From the NCBI RefSeq assembly GCF_003351345.1, contig NZ_QQTO01000012.1, forward strand, positions 124,001 to 188,000: 64,000 nt of DNA. The letters are read 5' to 3'. Under the pieces are notes generated by a model, which saw nothing but the letters and a program-made list of their open reading frames with translations, had not been told where the DNA came from and did not search any database. Positions 9,265-17,766 of the stretch are shown piece after piece. The position numbers and the translations under genes are program-made. Positions within the stretch are counted from its first letter, which is position 1. Each line of letters starts with the position of its first letter. This DNA is from Allobosea caraganae. GTDB taxonomy: Bacteria; Pseudomonadota; Alphaproteobacteria; Rhizobiales; Beijerinckiaceae.

Positions 9265-10005
9265 TCAATGGTCGTGCTTGTGGCCCTTATGCGCATGCTC
9301 GGCGCCGTGATGGTGGCCATGATCGTGCTTGTGGTCGTGGTCATGGCCGCAGCCGCAATCGGCGCCATGGGCATGCGCGTGATCGTGCTTGTGCTCGTGG
9401 CCATGTTCGTGCGCGTGCTTATGGTCGTGGCCGTGGTCATGAGCCTTGTGATCATGGTGTTCATGGCCATGATCATGATGGTCATGGCTGTGATCGTGAC
9501 CGCAGCCACAATCTGCACCGTGGGCATGATGCTCATGGCCGTGATGATCGTGACCACTATGGTCATGGCCCGCGTGATCATAGGCGCCGCGCTCCGGCTG
9601 GAACGGCCGCTCGACCTCGCTCATGGCGCAGCCCTGGCCGCGGATCATCTCGGCGAGGACATGGTCGTTCTCGATATAGATCGCATCGGCCGTGATCTCG
9701 GCCGGGGTGTGGCGGTTGCCGATATGCCAGGCGACGCGCATCAGGCGCAGCGGGTTCTCGGCACGTATCTCCAGCAGGCGCTGCGCCGCGGCCTTGATCA
9801 GGACAAGCCGGCCGTCCTCGAGCTTGACGGCGTCGCCATCGTTCAGCGCGGTCGGCTTGTCGAGGTCGAGCAGGATGTCGAGCCCGCCATCGCCCTTGAG
9901 CGCGACGCGGCGGCGGTTGCGGTCCTCATGGTCGAGGGTCAGCGTCTCGACGACCTTGTCCTGCTTGACCGCGGCCTTGCGGGTGACGGAGGTGGCGCGC
10001 AGCAT
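9265..10005 (-). CDS. ureE: Urease nickel metallochaperone UreE with very long His-rich tail
   Basis: 246 aa. A normal UreE core of about 140 aa (peptide-binding and metal-binding domains; [12 protein letters not shown] and [16 protein letters not shown] are typical) is followed by a C-terminal tail of about 105 residues with 46 His by my count. The tail contains two copies of [11 protein letters not shown], which add Cys ligands. UreE hands nickel to UreG; such tails bind several metal ions and can store them. The tail gives the DNA a simple CAT/CAC repeat texture on both strands and is likely prone to length change. Confidence 0.95.
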   Translation of the reverse strand: MLRATSVTRKAAVKQDKVVETLTLDHEDRNRRRVALKGDGGLDILLDLDKPTALNDGDAVKLEDGRLVLIKAAAQRLLEIRAENPLRLMRVAWHIGNRHTPAEITADAIYIENDHVLAEMIRGQGCAMSEVERPFQPERGAYDHAGHDHSGHDHHGHEHHAHGADCGCGHDHSHDHHDHGHEHHDHKAHDHGHDHKHAHEHGHEHKHDHAHAHGADCGCGHDHDHKHDHGHHHGAEHAHKGHKHDH

Positions 10006-10029
10006 GATCGTGAACCTGTGCGAGATGGA

Positions 10030-10338
10030 TCAGAGGCGATCGACCGATCGCGGTTCGATCACTTCGATCACCGGCGGAGCCGTGACGCAAGCCCCTGCGA
10101 CATCGAGGAAGGCCCGCAGGTGCGGCTGCTGCAGGTGCCGGTCGACATGCTCGCGCTGCTCCCAGCTCTCGATGCAGACGAAATGCCCGGGCTCGGTCAG
10201 GCTCTCATGCATGTCATAGGCGAGGCAGCCATGCTCGCGGCGCGTCGCGGCGATGCAATCGCGCGCCGCAGCGACGAAAGCCGCACGGGCATCGGGCCGC
10301 ACCCGCGCCCGCGCGATGACGATAACCGGATCGGACAT
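10030..10338 (-). CDS. Antibiotic biosynthesis monooxygenase (ABM/YgiN-like) family protein
   Basis: 102 aa, a single ferredoxin-like ABM domain: VIVIARARVRPDARAAF at the start, HGCLAYDMHESLTEPGHFVCIESWEQREHVDRH in the centre. Relatives are small dimeric quinol monooxygenases or haem-related enzymes; the substrate cannot be read from the sequence. It sits 24 bases before ureE on the same strand and has no known link to urease. Confidence 0.85.
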   Translation of the reverse strand: MSDPVIVIARARVRPDARAAFVAAARDCIAATRREHGCLAYDMHESLTEPGHFVCIESWEQREHVDRHLQQPHLRAFLDVAGACVTAPPVIEVIEPRSVDRL

Positions 10339-10531
10339 GCGGCCTTGCCTCCTACGTAGCCGGGGCCAAGCGCCCCGACCGGATACGCATGAGACTCGAC
10401 CAAGGATGCAGGGCGCGCGATGCCGGCTTTACAGATGGTAAACAGACCGCTCGCGACGCGTACGGCGCAGACCGGAGGCACCGACCTAGTAGCAGAGATG
10501 GTGTTTGCGCCGCCAAGTTTGGCAGCAGCGC
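10339..10531. other. Intergenic spacer between the solute-binding protein and the ABM gene
   Basis: 193 bases with no gene and no strong hairpin or promoter that I can defend. It is longer than most gaps in this operon, so the ABM-ureE-F-G-J group may have its own promoter here. Confidence 0.4.
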
Positions 10532-11572
10532 TCAGCGCGGCAGCGCCTTCACATCGGTGTCGAATTTCTTCAGCAGCCGCGAGCGCTCGGCCGGGCTGCC
10601 CCAGCGCGGCGTGTCGTAGTCGATCAGCTTGATCTCCGAGAATTTCGGCGCGTCCGGCGAGAGTTCGGCGTTCTTGTTCGAAGGGATCGAATTGATCTTC
10701 AGCTTGGCGTTGATGTTCTGCGCCTCGGGCGAGAGCGCGAAGTCGAGGAACTTGCGGGCCGCCTCCGGGTTCTTGCCGCCCTTGATGATGGAGACCGAGC
10801 CGGTCTCGTAGCCGGTGCCCTCGCAGGGGGCGAAGGTCTTGACCGGCGCGCCCTGCAATTGCTGCGTCAGCATGTCGTGGATGAAGGCGATGCCGACCGT
10901 GGTCTCGCCAAGCGCCGTCGCCTTGACCGGGGCGATGCCGGATTTGGTGTACTGGTTGACGTTCTTGTGCAGGGCCTTGAGGTAGTCGAAGCCTTTCTCC
11001 TCGCCCAAGCGCTGGACGGTGGTGGCGAGGAAGACATAGGCCGTGCCGGAGGAGCTCGGATCGGCGATCTGGATCTCGTCCTTGAACTTGGCGTCGAGCA
11101 GATCGGCCCAGCATTTCGGCTCGGGCAGGCCCTTCTTCTTGAGAAGCTCGGTGTTGTAGCCGACGCCGAGCGCGCCGAGGTAGATCCCGGCGGTGCGGAA
11201 CTTGGACTGCTCGGCATGGCGCTGCGCCCATTCGTGCAGTTCGGGCAGGCGCGGTGACTTGTACTCGTCGAGCAGCCCCTCGTCCGCCGCCTGCAAATGC
11301 GGCTCGCCGGGCCCGCCCCACCAGATATCGCCGCGCGGATTCGTGGCCTCGGCCTTGACCTGGGCATAGACCTCGCCGGTGCTCTTGCGCACCATCGCGA
11401 CCTTGATGCCGGTCGAGCGCTCGAACATCGCCGCGCCCTCGCGGCACTGCTCTTCGAGGATGGAGCAGTAGACCGTGACCTGGCCCTGCGCCGTCGCAGG
11501 CTGATGCGCAGCGATGAGCGCCGCGCCAGCGAGCCAGAACCACGCCTGGCGGGCAAAACGGAAACGAGTCAT
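10532..11572 (-). CDS. Fe(3+)-type ABC transporter substrate-binding protein (AfuA/FbpA-like), orphan
   Basis: 346 aa with a Sec signal peptide (FWLAGAALIAAHQPATAQG). Periplasmic binding-protein type 2 features: VTVYCSILEEQCREGAAMFE, GDIWWGGPGEPHL, GALGVGYNTELLKKKGLP. The nearest relatives I recognise bind ferric iron or phosphonates; the ligand here is unknown. ATG 11572 was chosen over an upstream in-frame start because AGGGAGAGG lies just before it and the signal peptide then begins correctly. No permease or ATPase gene is near. It lies inside the urease operon between ureC and ureE. Confidence 0.82.
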   Translation of the reverse strand: MTRFRFARQAWFWLAGAALIAAHQPATAQGQVTVYCSILEEQCREGAAMFERSTGIKVAMVRKSTGEVYAQVKAEATNPRGDIWWGGPGEPHLQAADEGLLDEYKSPRLPELHEWAQRHAEQSKFRTAGIYLGALGVGYNTELLKKKGLPEPKCWADLLDAKFKDEIQIADPSSSGTAYVFLATTVQRLGEEKGFDYLKALHKNVNQYTKSGIAPVKATALGETTVGIAFIHDMLTQQLQGAPVKTFAPCEGTGYETGSVSIIKGGKNPEAARKFLDFALSPEAQNINAKLKINSIPSNKNAELSPDAPKFSEIKLIDYDTPRWGSPAERSRLLKKFDTDVKALPR

Positions 11573-11582
11573 GGGCCTCTCC

Positions 11583-11603
11583 CTGGCAATTTTTATTTGC
11601 CAG
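11583..11603. promoter_or_regulatory. Inverted repeat in front of the solute-binding protein gene
   Basis: Arms CTGGCAA and TTGCCAG are separated by seven A/T bases, 11-31 bases upstream of the ATG and touching the ribosome-binding site. A second CCCTGGCAA occurs near 11662. It is a candidate operator; the regulator is unknown. Confidence 0.4.
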
Positions 11604-11689
11604 CAAAGAAGCGGATCGCAGGCCTGCAAGTCAATATGCCGGCCGCAAGCAGGGGATTATTCCCTGGCAAAACGGCGAAATCAGCCATT

Positions 11690-13426
11690 TCAGAACAGGA
11701 AATACCGCTGCGCCAGCGGCAGTTCCTTCGCCGGCTCGCAAACCAGCAGCTCGCCATCGGCGACCACCGCATAGGTCTCCGGGTCGATCTGGATGTCGGG
11801 CGTAGCGTCGTTGTGGATCATGCTCTTCTTCGAGATGCCGCCGCGGGTGTTCTCGACCGCGACCATCTCCTTCTCGGTGCCGAGGCGGTTCCTCAGCCCG
11901 TTCGCCATGGCGGCCTGCGAGACGAAGACCAGCGAGGTCGAGGTCACGGCCTTGCCGAAGGCGCCGAACATCGGGCGATAATGCACCGGCTGCGGCGTCG
12001 GGATCGAGGCGTTGGGGTCGCCCATCGGCGCGGCGGCGATCATGCCGCCCTTGATGATCAGGTCCGGCTTGGCGCCGAAAAAGGCCGGCGACCAGATCAC
12101 GAGATCGGCGAGCTTGCCGATCTCGACCGAGCCGATATGGCGGGAGATGCCGTGCGAGATCGCCGGGTTGATCGTGTATTTCGCGACATAGCGCTTGGCG
12201 CGGAAATTATCGGCGCCGGTGCCGACATCCTCCGGCAGCGGGCCGCGCTGGACCTTCATCTTGTGAGCGGTCTGCCAGGTCCGGGTGACGACCTCGCCGA
12301 CGCGGCCCATGGCCTGGCTATCCGACGACATCATCGAGAGCGCGCCGAGATCGTGCAGGATGTCCTCGGCCGCGATGGTCTCCTTGCGGATGCGGCTCTC
12401 GGCGAAGGCGAGATCCTCCGGGATCGACGGCGAGAGGTGGTGGCAGACCATGAGCATGTCGAGATGCTCGTCGAGCGTGTTGACGGTGAAGGGCCGCGTC
12501 GGGTTGGTCGAGGAAGGCAGCACGTTCTCCAGGCCCGCGACCTTCATGATGTCGGGGGCATGGCCGCCGCCGGCGCCCTCGGTGTGAAAGGCGTGGATCG
12601 TACGGTTCTTGAAGGCCTTGATCGTGTCCTCGACGAAGCCCGACTCGTTCAGCGTGTCGGTATGGATCATCACCTGCACGTCATAGTCGTCGGCGACCGA
12701 GAGGCAGTTGTCGATCGCGGCCGGGGTCGTGCCCCAGTCTTCGTGCAACTTTAGCGCGCAGGCGCCGGCCTCGACCATCTCGACGAGCGCGCCGGGCAGC
12801 GCCGCATTGCCCTTGCCGGCGAAGGCGAGGTTCATCGGGAAGGCGTCGGCGGCCTTGATCATCTGGCCGAGATGCCAGGGGCCGGGCGTGCAGGTCGTCG
12901 CGAGCGTGCCATGGGCCGGGCCGGTGCCGCCGCCCAGCATGGTGGTGAGGCCGCTCATCAAGGCGTCCTCGATCTGCTGCGGGCAGATGTAATGGATGTG
13001 GCTGTCGAAGCCGCCGGCGGTGATGATCTTGCCCTCGCCGGCGATGACCTCGGTGCCGGGACCGACGATGATCGTCTCGGACGGGTCGAAATTGCCGAAG
13101 CCGGCCTGGATGTCGGGATTGCCGGCCTTGCCGATGGCGCAGATGCGGCCGGCCCTGATGCCGATATCGGCTTTGACGATGCCCCAATGGTCGAGGATCA
13201 GCGCGTTGGTGATGACGGTGTCGACCGCGCCGTCGGCATTGCGGACCTGGGACTGGCCCATGCCGTCGCGGATGACCTTGCCGCCGCCGAACTTCACCTC
13301 CTCGCCATAGGTGGTGAAGTCCTTCTCGACCTTGATGACGAGCTCGGTGTCGCCGAGGCGCACCGTGTCGCCGGTGGTGGGACCGAACATCGCTGCGTAG
13401 GCATTGCGGGGAAAGGCGAAGGGCAT
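11690..13426 (-). CDS. ureC: Urease alpha (catalytic) subunit
   Basis: 578 aa. Binuclear nickel enzyme that splits urea into ammonia and carbamate. Visible active-site elements: [14 protein letters not shown] (nickel-ligand HxH), ALKLHEDWG (the lysine that is carbamylated), MIHTDTLNE and [13 protein letters not shown] (ligand histidines) and VCHHLSP (the flap His). Length is normal to slightly long. It is separated from ureAB by about 2.4 kb of toxin-antitoxin and DUF1003 genes, whereas the subunits are usually adjacent. Confidence 0.98.
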   Translation of the reverse strand: MPFAFPRNAYAAMFGPTTGDTVRLGDTELVIKVEKDFTTYGEEVKFGGGKVIRDGMGQSQVRNADGAVDTVITNALILDHWGIVKADIGIRAGRICAIGKAGNPDIQAGFGNFDPSETIIVGPGTEVIAGEGKIITAGGFDSHIHYICPQQIEDALMSGLTTMLGGGTGPAHGTLATTCTPGPWHLGQMIKAADAFPMNLAFAGKGNAALPGALVEMVEAGACALKLHEDWGTTPAAIDNCLSVADDYDVQVMIHTDTLNESGFVEDTIKAFKNRTIHAFHTEGAGGGHAPDIMKVAGLENVLPSSTNPTRPFTVNTLDEHLDMLMVCHHLSPSIPEDLAFAESRIRKETIAAEDILHDLGALSMMSSDSQAMGRVGEVVTRTWQTAHKMKVQRGPLPEDVGTGADNFRAKRYVAKYTINPAISHGISRHIGSVEIGKLADLVIWSPAFFGAKPDLIIKGGMIAAAPMGDPNASIPTPQPVHYRPMFGAFGKAVTSTSLVFVSQAAMANGLRNRLGTEKEMVAVENTRGGISKKSMIHNDATPDIQIDPETYAVVADGELLVCEPAKELPLAQRYFLF

Positions 13427-13435
13427 GGGAGAGCC

Positions 13436-13837
13436 TCAGGGTCGCAGGGGCGAGAATAGGTCGGTCATCCCGACGGCATCGCCGTCGAATGTCAGCGTGG
13501 TCGAACAGCCGGATGCAAGATTCGTCGCACCGATCAGGCAGTCCGGGAACTGCGCCTTGCCGTTCTCGAAAAAATCGAGTGCCCGCTCCACAAGATCGGC
13601 ACGTTCGACGACGAAGTCGGGCGCCTCGATGACGTGACGCAGGCGCATCGCGATCTCGTCCCGCTTCAACCGATAGCGCCGCGCCAGCGTCCAAGCGAAC
13701 TCGCTGAGTACGATGTGGTTGACGAACAATGGCTCGCCAACTGCCTCGTCGAGCAATCGCTCGACAACAGCGGTTTGACCGGCGTCCGACAGATCGACCG
13801 TGCGCAGCAGGATGTTGGTGTCGATCCCCCGCATCAA
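13436..13837 (-). CDS. vapC: PIN-domain toxin VapC (module 1)
   Basis: 133 aa, PIN-domain ribonuclease. Acidic active-site residues appear in MRGIDTNILLRTVD (first Asp), LSEFAWTL (Glu), FPDCLIGATN (Asp) and TFDGDAV. The start overlaps the antitoxin stop by ATGA (13834-13837). It ends 9 bases before ureC, so it lies inside the urease transcription unit. Confidence 0.9.
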   Translation of the reverse strand: MMRGIDTNILLRTVDLSDAGQTAVVERLLDEAVGEPLFVNHIVLSEFAWTLARRYRLKRDEIAMRLRHVIEAPDFVVERADLVERALDFFENGKAQFPDCLIGATNLASGCSTTLTFDGDAVGMTDLFSPLRP

Positions 13838-14112
13838 CGCGCCAACCGGACGCGTTCTTCCTGCGCATTCATTTCTTCAGTAATGGCGTCTTCGATATCG
13901 GCTTGCGTCAATGGCCGCCCCAAGGTCAGAGGCGGCACGGTCTCGCGCAGCTCGCGAATGCTCCGCCGCCGCCTCGGCGCGACCGTGAGCGTCTTGTCGT
14001 CGCTCAGTTCGAAGCGCAGCTCGTCGCCCGGCCGCAGGTCGAGCGCCTGACGGATTTCCACCGGCAAGGTGAACTGGCCCTTCGAGGTCAATGTGCTGGC
14101 TGCCTTGATCAT
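13834..14112 (-). CDS. vapB: AbrB/MazE-type antitoxin (module 1)
   Basis: 92 aa. The N-terminal SpoVT/AbrB swapped-hairpin DNA-binding domain reads STLTSKGQFTLPVEIRQALDLRPGDELRFEL. The C-terminal tail (TQADIEDAITEEMNAQEER) would wrap round and block the toxin. It is a paralogue of the antitoxin at 15512-15811. Its operator candidate lies about 40 bases upstream. Confidence 0.9.
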   Translation of the reverse strand: MIKAASTLTSKGQFTLPVEIRQALDLRPGDELRFELSDDKTLTVAPRRRRSIRELRETVPPLTLGRPLTQADIEDAITEEMNAQEERVRLAR

Positions 14113-14152
14113 TGCGGACGCCTTTCGTCAGAAGATCGCCTTACCGTAGCAC

Positions 14153-14180
14153 GCTCCTTACACGCTTAGAAGTAAGGAGC
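14153..14180. promoter_or_regulatory. Operator palindrome of toxin-antitoxin module 1
   Basis: Arms GCTCCTTAC and GTAAGGAGC are separated by 10 bases, directly upstream of the antitoxin. The core TCCTTAC/GTAAGGA recurs upstream of module 2. AbrB-type antitoxins usually repress their own operon through such sites. Confidence 0.65.
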
Positions 14181-14211
14181 CGTCGGCGCAGCCGCAACCT
14201 GGGCCGATCGA

Positions 14212-15039
14212 TTACTCGTTCTCCGCGGCTGGCGATGCTGGCCCGTCCGGCTTCCGGCGCGCCGGCTTCTTCTTCGCTGCAGGCCTGGCCTTGGCAAGCC
14301 GCTTTGCCTGATCGCGCTGGGTATCCTGCAGGATCTCGAGCTGGACCTGCTGGATTTCGGCCAGGCGCTGCCATTGCTTGGTGATGAGGTGGTCGATCTT
14401 CTCGTGCAGATGCCGGATTTCTAGCTCGGCCTTGAGATTGACCTGGTAGTCGTTGGAGGAGCGCAGCCGGTCCTTCTGCTCCTGCCGCTTCTGGCTCATC
14501 ATGATGATCGGCGCCTGGATGGCGGCGATGCAAGAGAGCACGAGATTGAGCAGGATGAAGGGATAGGGGTCGAAGGCGCCCGTGCCCTGGAGCACGTTGA
14601 TCACCATCCAGACGAAGATCACGCAGCCGAAGCTGATCAGGAAGGCCCAGGAGCCGCCAAAGCTCGCGAGCCCATCGGAAAGGTGCTCGCCGAGGGTGCG
14701 CTTCTCGTCGAAATCCTCCTCGACATTGGCCGCGATCGTATCCTGCCTGGCGATGCTCTCGACGACCTCGCGGTCGAGGTCCGAGTACTCGCCGTGCTCC
14801 TCGCGCAGGATCTCCTCGACATAGCGGGTGCGATAACGCGCCAGCTCGGTCTTGCTGATCAGGCTGTGCTCGGTGAGCTGCGGGAAATCGACAAGGATGC
14901 GCTCGGCGAGCGAGGGGCGCAGCGTCTCCAGCGGCACGAGGTTCTTGCGGCTGGTCTCGACGCCGGAAATGGCGCAGACGCCGCGCTTCTTGCCGTTTCC
15001 ATCGAGAGGCGGGCGTGGCGGTTCAACGATCTCCGACAT
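14212..15039 (-). CDS. DUF1003 family membrane protein
   Basis: 275 aa. A soluble N-terminal half has CAISG near residue 22. Two transmembrane helices lie near 135-155 (WAFLISFGCVIFVWMVINVL) and 165-190 (FILLNLVLSCIAAIQAPIIMMSQ). They are followed by the family's RQEQKDRLRSSNDYQVNLKAELEI region, a coiled coil and a Lys/Pro/Ala tail. Its function is not established. It lies between two toxin-antitoxin modules inside the urease operon, so it was probably brought in with them. Confidence 0.88.
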   Translation of the reverse strand: MSEIVEPPRPPLDGNGKKRGVCAISGVETSRKNLVPLETLRPSLAERILVDFPQLTEHSLISKTELARYRTRYVEEILREEHGEYSDLDREVVESIARQDTIAANVEEDFDEKRTLGEHLSDGLASFGGSWAFLISFGCVIFVWMVINVLQGTGAFDPYPFILLNLVLSCIAAIQAPIIMMSQKRQEQKDRLRSSNDYQVNLKAELEIRHLHEKIDHLITKQWQRLAEIQQVQLEILQDTQRDQAKRLAKARPAAKKKPARRKPDGPASPAAENE

Positions 15040-15070
15040 CGGCTCTTCCCGGATACTGCGGCTGTAGGCA

Positions 15071-15466
15071 CTATTCGACGATCGCGAAGCCGGCGTCTAC
15101 CGGCGCGCCCCGGTCGAATGTCAGCGTCCGCTGACAGCCGGCTTGACGGTTCAACATGCCGATCAGCGCATCGTTGAAGCCGCCGCCTTCGCGCTTGACG
15201 AGTTCGAGCGCTGCGGCGACCTCTCCATGCGCCTCGATCTCGAAGCTCGAGCCGTGCAGCAGCGTCTCGATCGCGAGATGGATGTCGCCAGGCCCGGCCC
15301 GATATTTCCGGATTAGGCTCCAGGTGACCTCGGCCAGGACGACGAGGTTGATGTAGCCCCGCTCCGCGGGTGTGAGCTTTCCCAAAATGTCGCGCGCCTT
15401 CGGCGATTGCACCGGGTCGTCATCGGTCAGCGCACGCAGCAGGATGTTAGAATCCAGCCCGATCAT
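15071..15466 (-). CDS. vapC: PIN-domain toxin VapC (module 2)
   Basis: 131 aa. PIN residues are visible in MIGLDSNILLRALTDDD, VLAEVTWSL, GGFNDALIGMLN and TFDRGA. It resembles the module 1 toxin and is probably an ancient duplicate. Its ATG at 15466 overlaps a TGA (15463-15466) that belongs to the antitoxin's shifted frame, not to the frame in which the antitoxin now ends. Confidence 0.88.
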   Translation of the reverse strand: MIGLDSNILLRALTDDDPVQSPKARDILGKLTPAERGYINLVVLAEVTWSLIRKYRAGPGDIHLAIETLLHGSSFEIEAHGEVAAALELVKREGGGFNDALIGMLNRQAGCQRTLTFDRGAPVDAGFAIVE

Positions 15467-15511
15467 GCGGCGCGGGGCGGCTTGCCGCCCAAGGATTTGC
15501 CGCCCAAGGAT

Positions 15512-15811
15512 TTACCGCCGGGGGGGGCCGCCACGAGACCGGCCCTGGCCGGATTTGGTCGCCTCGTCATCCGCCAGAAGCTGCGCGGCGATGGCGTCGT
15601 CGTCGCTCGCATAGGCAGGATCCGGCTTGAGATGCGACAGCAGGCCAAAGATCGCCGAGGCGGGAAGGTTGCGCGGTCTGACGAAGACGCGCCCGTCCCT
15701 CAGCATGACGAACTCGACCTGCTCCCCCGCCTGCAGATTCCAAGCTCGCCGAATCTCGATTGGCAGCGTCAGCTGCCCCTTTGAGGTGACGGTCGCATCA
15801 AAGGTAGCCAT
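15512..15811 (-). CDS. vapB: AbrB-type antitoxin (module 2), C-terminal frameshift at a C8 tract
   Basis: 99 aa as read. The AbrB domain (ATVTSKGQLTLPIEIRRAWNLQAGEQVEFVML) is intact. ATG 15811 is used, not the upstream in-frame ATG at 15835, because the operator palindrome lies at 15837-15862 and AAGGGA precedes 15811. The frame meets TAA at 15512, right after a run of eight C on the coding strand (15520-15527). With seven C it would continue through two GGKSL repeats to a TGA at 15463 that overlaps the toxin start as ATGA. That was probably the original end. The shift may be a sequencing slip, a real mutation or a slippage switch. Confidence 0.8.
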   Translation of the reverse strand: MATFDATVTSKGQLTLPIEIRRAWNLQAGEQVEFVMLRDGRVFVRPRNLPASAIFGLLSHLKPDPAYASDDDAIAAQLLADDEATKSGQGRSRGGPPRR

Positions 15812-15836
15812 GCCCGATCCCTTCCATTGCGCCATA

Positions 15837-15862
15837 TCCTTACATATAGCGGAAAGTAAGGA
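15837..15862. promoter_or_regulatory. Operator palindrome of toxin-antitoxin module 2
   Basis: TCCTTAC-N12-GTAAGGA, the same half-sites as module 1 but with a spacer two bases longer. It lies between ureAB and the antitoxin start. Confidence 0.6.
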
Positions 15863-15865
15863 ATC

Positions 15866-16486
15866 CTACAATTTCCCCATGACCTCCTGCCGGAAGCCAT
15901 AGACCTCGCGCTTGCCGGCAAGCGCGACCAGCCTGACTTCGCGGCTCTGGCCGGGTTCGAAGCGCACGGCGGTGCCGGCGGGGATATCGAGACGAAACCC
16001 CCTCGCCTTCTCGCGCTCGAAGGCGAGCGCCGGGTTGGCCTCGTAGAAATGGTAGTGCGAGCCGATCTGGATCGGCCGGTCGCCGGTATTGGCGACGGTC
16101 AGCGTCAGGCTCTCGCGGCCCTCGTTCAGGATGAGATCGCCCGGCAACGTCGTGACCTCGCCCGGCTTCAGGCGCCCGGCCGAGCCGCGGATCGGCTCAT
16201 GCACGGTGACGAGCTTGGTGCCGTCGGGAAAGGTCGCCTCGACCTGGACGTCGTGGATCAGCTCGGCGATGCCGTCCATGACCTGGTCGGCGGCGATGAC
16301 ATGGGCGCCGGCCTCCATCAGCTCGGCGACCGATCTGCCGTCGCGCGCGCCCTCGACCACGAAGTCGGTGATGAGCGCGACGGCTTCGGGATAGTTGAGC
16401 TTGACGCCGCGCTCCAGCCTTCGCCGCGCCACCATGGCAGCCATGGCGATGAGCAGCTTGTCCTTTTCGCGCGGCGTCAGATTCAT
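15866..16486 (-). CDS. ureAB: Fused urease gamma-beta subunit
   Basis: 206 aa. Residues 1-100 are UreA ([54 protein letters not shown]). The rest is UreB ([45 protein letters not shown]). Such fusions are known in Helicobacter and in some other bacteria. It forms the structural enzyme with UreC, which is not adjacent here. The start overlaps the stop of the acidic protein by ATGA (16483-16486). Confidence 0.95.
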   Translation of the reverse strand: MNLTPREKDKLLIAMAAMVARRRLERGVKLNYPEAVALITDFVVEGARDGRSVAELMEAGAHVIAADQVMDGIAELIHDVQVEATFPDGTKLVTVHEPIRGSAGRLKPGEVTTLPGDLILNEGRESLTLTVANTGDRPIQIGSHYHFYEANPALAFEREKARGFRLDIPAGTAVRFEPGQSREVRLVALAGKREVYGFRQEVMGKL

Positions 16487-16824
16487 GCCTTGGCCTTCTC
16501 TTCGTCTTCGTCGGTGTCGTCTTCCGAGGTCTCGGTCTCTTCGCCGTCCTCGTCGTCCTCTTCCTCGTCGCCTTCGTCTTCAGCCTCTTCCTCGTCTTCG
16601 TCGAGGTCGGCATATTCGTAAGCGAAGATGATCTCGCCGGTCGCCGGATCGAAGATGCTCGAGGACGAATCCTCAAAAGCTTCGATCAGCATTTCCGCAT
16701 CTTCCGGGCCGTCGACGTCGAAGCGGCGGACGGCGTTTTCGCCCTCGCCACCGAGAGTCAGTTCCATCGCCCAGCCCCGAGCGCCGGTGTCGTAGATGCA
16801 TTTCAGCCCATGGATCGCCAGCAT
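16483..16824 (-). CDS. Acidic protein of unknown function within the urease operon
   Basis: 113 aa. An N-terminal domain of about 68 residues ([21 protein letters not shown]... [18 protein letters not shown]) is followed by a tail that is almost entirely Asp and Glu with a little Ser, Thr and Gly. I do not recognise the family. ATG 16824 has GAGGAG about 5 bases upstream, so a longer upstream start is unlikely. It lies 10 bases after ureD and is coupled by ATGA to ureAB, so it is probably co-translated with urease. A metal-binding or assembly role is only a guess. Confidence 0.75.
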   Translation of the reverse strand: MLAIHGLKCIYDTGARGWAMELTLGGEGENAVRRFDVDGPEDAEMLIEAFEDSSSSIFDPATGEIIFAYEYADLDEDEEEAEDEGDEEEDDEDGEETETSEDDTDEDEEKAKA

Positions 16825-16834
16825 GATGCTCTCC

Positions 16835-17692
16835 TCAAGTTGACCACGTGCGCGGCAGCGCACGCTTGGTCACATGCCGAAGCAGCATGACGAGGGCGCG
16901 ACGGAGAGCCCCCGCGTCAGTGGAGAGCAGGCGGATGACGAGCAGGCCGGAGACGAGGCCCGCGCCGGCCTCGACGCCGGTGAAATCAGGGCTTTCGGCG
17001 AAGACCGCGCGGATATCGTCGAGCTGCGACAGATGGTCCGGCCCGGCGGCGATCACGGTCGCGGTGGCGCGGGCGCCGGCGCCAATGGCCGGGCGGGCGA
17101 GCTTGGCCTCGATGGCGCCATCGAGCCGCAGATCCTCGGCGAAGACGAGCCTGCCCTCGCGCCGGATGCGCCAGCGGTCGCGCAGGGCGCCGCGCGTCAC
17201 CACCTCGCCCATGGCGCTGCGCCCGAAATAGACGGTTTCGCAGGCGACGAGCCGGGAATCGGCGGCGAGATCGATGGTCAGGTTGCGGGCCAGCCGCGCG
17301 CCCGAGAACAGGATGCTCTCCTGCGGCAGCCAGGCGAGGCTGGCACCGGCACCGACCGAAAGCGTCGTCTCGACGCGCGTATCCGCCCCCTGGCTGCGGT
17401 AGATCTTCTCGGCCGCCTGGCTGGTGATGACCGCCTCGGCGCCCGGCCCCACCACAGCCGCGACGCGCATCGCATCGCCGCCGGCCATGCCGCCGCCGGT
17501 ATTGATCAACACCGCCTCGCAGGTCGCGTCGAAGGTGGTCGGGAAGCGGGCGCGGTAGCCACCGGACTCGGCCACTTCGAGCCGGCGCGTGACCTCGCCA
17601 ACCTTGCCGAAGCGCAGCCGCACGCCACCATCGGCCCTGACATAGGCCGGCAGAAGCGGTTCGGCAGAGGCCGGAATGGGCGGCGCTAACAT
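16835..17692 (-). CDS. ureD: Urease accessory protein UreD
   Basis: 285 aa. Landmarks are VLINTGGGMAGGD near residue 65, ITSQAAEKIYRS near 90 and WLPQESILFSGARL near 122. UreD is the first accessory protein to bind apo-urease and recruits UreF and UreG. It is the promoter-proximal gene of the urease run. About 115 bases separate it from the upstream kinase gene, and a palindrome lies in that gap. Confidence 0.95.
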   Translation of the reverse strand: MLAPPIPASAEPLLPAYVRADGGVRLRFGKVGEVTRRLEVAESGGYRARFPTTFDATCEAVLINTGGGMAGGDAMRVAAVVGPGAEAVITSQAAEKIYRSQGADTRVETTLSVGAGASLAWLPQESILFSGARLARNLTIDLAADSRLVACETVYFGRSAMGEVVTRGALRDRWRIRREGRLVFAEDLRLDGAIEAKLARPAIGAGARATATVIAAGPDHLSQLDDIRAVFAESPDFTGVEAGAGLVSGLLVIRLLSTDAGALRRALVMLLRHVTKRALPRTWST

Positions 17693-17766
17693 CTCGAGGC
17701 CTGAGCTAGGGGGCGCACCAATCTTCCGTGCGCCGCTTTGCCGGGCAAGGGGTTCGGCCGCAGCTA

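Noticed and set aside
9280..9600. CRISPR-like short repeats
   Set aside because: Irregular His codon repeats within ureE, without unique spacers of constant length.
8614..10359. 581-codon plus-strand frame rich in Met and Val opposite ureF and ureE
   Set aside because: It is the antisense reading of the CAT/CAC repeats of the UreE tail; ureE and ureF are clear on the minus strand.
16490..16620. C/T-rich low-complexity stretch as a possible repeat array
   Set aside because: It is the coding sequence for the Asp/Glu tail of the acidic protein.
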